Assembly (NCBI GenBank): GCA_037176725.1
Contig: JAZBRS010000049.1
Span: 11,488,001 to 11,552,000, forward strand
Length of the DNA stretch: 64,000 nucleotides
Source: Posidonia oceanica
Lineage: Eukaryota; Streptophyta; Magnoliopsida; Alismatales; Posidoniaceae
Direction of reading: 5' to 3'
A program made the position numbers and the translations under genes. The notes below the pieces were generated by a model. The model worked only from the letters and a program-made list of their open reading frames with translations, was not told the origin of the DNA and searched no databases. This document shows positions 60,101 to 64,000 of this stretch, piece after piece (position 1 is the first letter of the stretch; each line of letters begins with the position of its first letter).

Positions 60101-60732
60101 TGCATGTCGCTTGCATCGCATGGTCTTCGTCGCAGCCTTGTTTTATCGCCTGCATTTGCATGAGGGCAATGATGCTTACTGCTTAGGAGTTCTCACGAAC
60201 CAGGGTTGCCCAGTTCGGAACACTAGCAGTGCTGCTGAGCACATAGATAGCACGTTTATTTCCCATGCATTGCAATCAGACATTCATTGCATTTAAGCAT
60301 TAGGTAAGCATCTTCCTGCATTAGCGAGCGAGATTGCATAAGAAAGACCGATTCTCAAACGTGTCGGGGATGCCTAACACCTTCCCCATGCATAACAGGA
60401 GTCCTTGCCCTTTATCTTGGCCCGCAATGACCTTTCCTTCATCCTAGGCATGAGTCATAGCATAGCATTGCATTGCATCGCATCTCTTTGCATCCTCTTT
60501 GCATCCGGTTTTGCATGTCTTTTCATGCATTTCCCGCGATTTTCATTGTCTCCCAACTTAATAGACATGGTGGTGACTTCGATTTGTCTTATCATTTCTT
60601 TTCTTCTTTTTGCCAGCGTTTCCGAGTCAAGTTTCTTCCCTCGGATCCCGCCGCATATAGTGAGCCTATTTTAATCGGTGCACACGAGCTTTGGCATCGT
60701 GCATGGATGATCAGAAATTCAGGATTACAATA
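57186..60732 (+). mobile_element. 3' LTR of element B
   Basis: Same length and layout as the 5' LTR. Cassettes start at 57407, 58331, 58556, 58785, 59014, 59246, 59476 and 59715, with the same spacings as in the 5' LTR to within 10 bases. The conserved GTGCCTAACACCTTCCCC block is near 60370. It ends ATTACAATA, two substitutions from the 5' LTR end. Confidence 0.9.
58331..59771. repeat. Seven double-hairpin cassettes in the 3' LTR
   Basis: Counterpart of 47019-48459. Several cassettes differ from their 5' LTR partner by single transitions, some of which weaken pairing (for example GTTGGCC to ATTGGCC at 59014). Confidence 0.85.
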
Positions 60733-62470
60733 GCCACCAACTCCAGAGCATGCCTCTGCCACCGTCCTCCTTGCCAGTGCCCTCGCCAAACAAAACCGGC
60801 GAACCCAACCTTCTCACACTTCACCACACACATTTGCTAGAGCTTCCACTGACTCTAGAGCATCCCAGAGTGATCCTTGTGTGAGAGAGAACTCCTCTGA
60901 GCATTCAGTGCCCAGTTCCACTCCCCTCGTTCACTGTCTTCCAAGCTCACCACCGCTTGGACTCGCCGGCGCCGAAGGAGACAACTGCCCACATGCATGT
61001 AACTCCTTCCTCCTTGCTTGCTTCTTGTTCCCCGTTGGAGGGGAACCGTTTTTGCATGTTTTCCTGCACTTTTGGGTATCTAATTCCCATGCCTTGGAGT
61101 CGTCTTCCTTGACTCTAGTGAGTCACAGAAGCATCGGGGAGGCTCAGCCGCCCCAATTTGGCTTGCTCTTTAGCTCCGTCGGACTGCCACCAACATTCCC
61201 AGCTATTCAGTGGCATTCCAGGTGCCTCCACACGTGCTCCCCACCTCCCTCGTGGCCAGATATCGTCGTGGATGGCCAACACCGGCGAGCCTAGCGGTTG
61301 GGGGCCTCCGGTTGATCATTTTTACTTCTGTTTCTTCCCTTGCCTTCGTCTCAACTCCCCCAAGCCTTCGGTGAGCCGTGTGTAGGCCTGAGACTTCCCC
61401 GTTCATCTCGGCGGACGCCGAAAAGCTCAGCCACTGGTGATGAAACCCATGAGGTGGGGAGAGAGTTCCAGAAGGCCATTTCTACTTTTGAATGCATGTG
61501 TGTGCTCTTGGGAACGCCGTCGTGCTTCCTAGATGTTTAACTGTATTTGTAGCCTGGCCGACGGCGTGGGATTTGGCCGCAAAGTCCAGCAGTTGGTTTG
61601 CCAGGTCAGGTGCCACTACATGTGGCGACTGGACTGCAAATTAGGCTGCCCTCGAGCTGGATTTTGTTCCGATGTATCTCTTCGCTTGGGCACCCATATT
61701 GCTTCCTGTTTGCATGAATATGTTCTCTGATATGCCATATTGCTTTGTGGATGTTTACTTCAATTTTTCAATATCGTTTGCATGGCCGAAATGGGTGCCA
61801 AAGGTCGCCGTCTGAGGCTGTTGGGTTGCTTCTGGTAGTCCTCCGGTCGACTTTGGACCGCCACTGCCCGTGGTCCAAGCGTCCATTTTGTGCAATGTTA
61901 GTTCGATTGTGATCTCTGATATGCCCTCTGTCATTTTGTATGTTTAGTTACAAATCTTATGAATGTTTGCATGGTTTATTTAGTCGGCAAAGGTCGCTGT
62001 CTGGCCTACCTGCAGGAGTCTTGGCTACTTGTAGGAGCGACGACCAAAGCTGTCGCCGTTCTGTAGAGCGACTGTGCAGACGCCGCCAGTGCTGGCGACT
62101 AGCATGGTCGCCCAGGTGATCGGTGACTCTGTTTAGAGTCCAGGCAGTGGCCTAAACCCATGGCCTGTCACCTTGCCACTCATCTACTTAGTTTGTTTTG
62201 TCTCAAGCATGTTTCTCTGATTTGCCTGTTGTTGTCTTATGTCGATTTGGCTTTAATTAAGCAAGTTGGTTTCATTTTGCTAAGCTTTACATGGTTTATA
62301 ATTGCATCTTGCATACCGTCCTCGGGCGAACATAAACCGGCAGTTATTTGCCTAGATTTGCCACACAAGAGTGGAAAAGCCAAGAAAGACCGATTCCTCG
62401 GATGTGTCGGGGGTGCCTAACACCTTCCCCGCATGTAACAGGAGTCCTTACCCTTTCTCTGGATTGCATC
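60733..62470 (+). mobile_element. Outer LTR, 3' piece
   Basis: Continuation of the LTR begun at 45306. It has GTCGCC/GGCGAC hairpins (61605-61632; 62052-62097) and the conserved GTGTCGGGGGTGCCTAACACCTTCCCC region, in two parts near 62400 and 62415, then stops short of an LTR end where the inverted repeat turns. GCCAC at its first five bases is the right target duplication of element B. Confidence 0.7.
60978..62470 (+). repeat. Inverted repeat, left arm (at least 1,493 bp)
   Basis: It pairs base for base with 62508-64000. Differences seen in a 240-base sample near the centre are four transitions. Both arms have the same length to the window edge, so no indels have accumulated overall. Confidence 0.9.
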
Positions 62471-62507
62471 CCTAAGCTAGTTGTCCAAATGAATGTGACA
62501 TAAGGTC
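62471..62507. other. Centre of the inverted repeat (37 nt)
   Basis: CCTAAGCTAGTTGTCC...ATAAGGTC, unpaired sequence between the arms, unlike any LTR sequence seen elsewhere in the window. Confidence 0.85.
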
Positions 62508-64000
62508 GATGCAGTCCAGAGAAAGGGTAAGGACTCCTGTTACGTGTGGGGAAGGTGTTAGGCACCCCCGACATGCCTGAGGAATCGGTCTTTCTTGGCT
62601 TTTCCGCTTTTGTGTGGCAAATGTAGGCAAATAACTGCCGGTTTATGTTCGCCCGAGGGCGGTATGCAAGATGCAATTATAAACCATGTAAAGCTTAGCA
62701 AAATGAAACCAACTTGCTTAATTAAAGCCAAATCGACATAAGACAACAACAGGCAAATCAGAGAAACATGCTTGAGACAAAACAAACTAAGTAGATGAGT
62801 GGCAAGGTGACAGGCCATGGGTTTAGGCCACTGCCTGGACTCTGAACAGAGTCACCGATCACCTGGGCGACCATGCTAGTCACCAGCACTGGCGGCGTCT
62901 GCACAGTCGCTCTACAGAACGGTGACAGCTTTGGTCGTCGCTCCTACAAGTAGCCAAGACTCCTGCAGGCAGGCCAGACAGCGACCTTTGCCGACTAAAT
63001 AAACCATGCAAACATTCATAAGATTTGTAACTAAACATACAAAATGACAGAGGGCATATCAGAGATCACAATCGAACTAACATTGCACAAAATGGACGCT
63101 TGGACCACGGGTGGTGGCGGTCCAAAGTCGGCCGGAGGACTGCTGGAAGCAACCCAACAGCCCCAGACGACGACCTTTGGCGCCCATTTCGGCCATGCAA
63201 ATGATATTGAAAAATCGAAGTAAACATCTACATAGCAACATGGCATATCAGAGAACATATTCATGCAAACAGGAAGCAATATGGGTGCCCAGGCGAAGAG
63301 ATACATCGGAGCAAAGTCCAGCTCAAGGGCAGCCTGATTTGCAGTCCAGTCGCCACATGTAGTGGTGCCTGACCTGGCAAACCAACTGTCGGACTTTGCA
63401 GCCAAATCCCGTGCCGTCGGCGAGGCTACAAATACAATTAAACATCTGGGAAGCACGACGGTGTTCCTAGGAGCACACACATGCATTCAAAAGTAGAAAT
63501 GGCATTCTAGAACTCTCTCCCCACCTCATCGGTTTCATCACCGACGGTCGAGCTTTTCGGCATCCGTCGAGACAAACGGGGAAGTCTCAGGCCTACACAC
63601 GGCTCACCGGAGGCTTGGGGGAGTTGAGACGAAGGCAAGGGAAGAAACAGAAGTAAAAATGATCAACCGGAGGCCCCCAACCGCTAGGCTCACCGGCGTT
63701 GGCCATCCATGACGATGTCCGGCCACGAGGGAGGTGGGGGGCACGTGTGGAGGCACCTGGAACGTCGTTGAATAGTTGGGAACGTTGGTGACAGTCCGGC
63801 AGAGCTAAAGAGCGAGCCAAATTGGGACAGCCAAGCCTCCCCGATGCTTCCACGACTCACCAGAGTCGAGGAAGATGACTCCAAGGCATTGGAATTAGAT
63901 ACCCAAAAGCACGGGAAAGCATGCAAAAACGGTTCCCCTCCAACGAGGAACAAGAAGCAAGCAAGGAAGAAGGAGTTACCTGCGTGTAGGCGGTTGTCTC
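62508..64000 (-). repeat. Inverted repeat, right arm (runs off the window)
   Basis: Reverse-complement copy of the outer LTR 3' piece, including the conserved GTGCCTAACACC block on the - strand near 62560. The right limit is not in the window. Matching frames on opposite strands (62160-62420 and 62558-62818) simply mirror each other. Confidence 0.9.

Larger units (their letters stand above)
45865..60732 (+). mobile_element. Element B: 14.9-kb gag-only Gypsy-type element with 3.5-kb LTRs
   Basis: Two LTRs of exactly 3,547 bp (45865-49411 and 57186-60732) are about 95 percent identical by eye and differ mostly by transitions. They flank a 7.8-kb interior. A primer binding site follows the left LTR, a purine tract precedes the right one, and a near-match 5-bp target duplication flanks the whole. 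The interior holds a broken gag and no protease, polymerase, RNase H or integrase. It is therefore non-autonomous, like the known large gag-only LTR elements of plants, and it is inserted in an older LTR. Confidence 0.9.

Noticed and set aside
62160..62818. Pair of hydrophobic 86-codon frames on opposite strands
   Set aside because: Mirror images produced by the inverted repeat; no homologue recognised and LTR sequence continues through them.

Overview
The window is nuclear DNA of a flowering plant, shown by a nine-exon 26S proteasome ATPase gene with plant-type GT-AG introns, plant Ty3/Gypsy elements of the Tat/Ogre kind and a plant hAT transposon. I cannot name the species. One intact single-copy gene, RPT6 at 27027-32505 on the + strand, sits between two piles of nested and decayed retroelements. 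I see no tRNA, rRNA, CRISPR array or prokaryotic feature. All identities quoted were judged by eye.

Left pile (1-26587). Positions 1-1939 are the 3' part of a long LTR. Next comes element 1 on the - strand, from its 5' LTR at 16046-17374 through leader, gag, a first aspartic protease, a second protease with a G-patch, reverse transcriptase, a double RNase H and integrase down to 5975. Beyond integrase an antisense (+ strand) plant-mobile-domain gene remnant at 2722-4063 carries its own TATA box, intron and poly(A) signal. Element 1's LTR abuts a partial sister LTR (17375-17962), which interrupts the reverse transcriptase of element 2 (- strand, 5' LTR at 24849-26587). Nearly every in-frame stop in these coding remnants is one C-to-T or G-to-A step from a sense codon.

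Middle (26588-37190). A short AT-rich promoter region with a TAA microsatellite precedes RPT6. Downstream lies a dead hAT element (33910-37051) with GC-rich subterminal repeats. A 139-bp sequence from the RPT6 3' flank recurs exactly between the hAT right end and the next LTR.

Right pile (37191-64000). Element A (+ strand) is a gag-only non-autonomous element with a 5' LTR that has lost its 3' part. It runs to another LTR beginning at 45306, and that LTR is split by element B (45865-60732). Element B has two 3,547-bp LTRs, a near-match 5-bp target duplication, a primer binding site, a gag remnant and no pol. The split LTR resumes at 60733 and becomes the left arm of an inverted repeat of at least 1,493 bp per arm with a 37-nt centre; the right arm runs off the window.

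The most unusual signal is short inverted repeats with compensating base changes. (1) Double-hairpin cassettes around GTTGGACGCTGG...CCAGCGTCCAAC occur eight times per LTR in element B, seven of them about 230 bp apart; versions occur in the LTRs of the oppositely oriented, otherwise dissimilar element 1. (2) GTCGCC...GGCGAC hairpins occupy a different LTR set. (3) A unit of about 48 nt in the interior of element B folds as two small hairpins with constant loops (CCCTAA and CCGTYA) and covarying stems. These look like structured RNA or DNA modules kept or copied by partly gag-only elements. The function is unknown.
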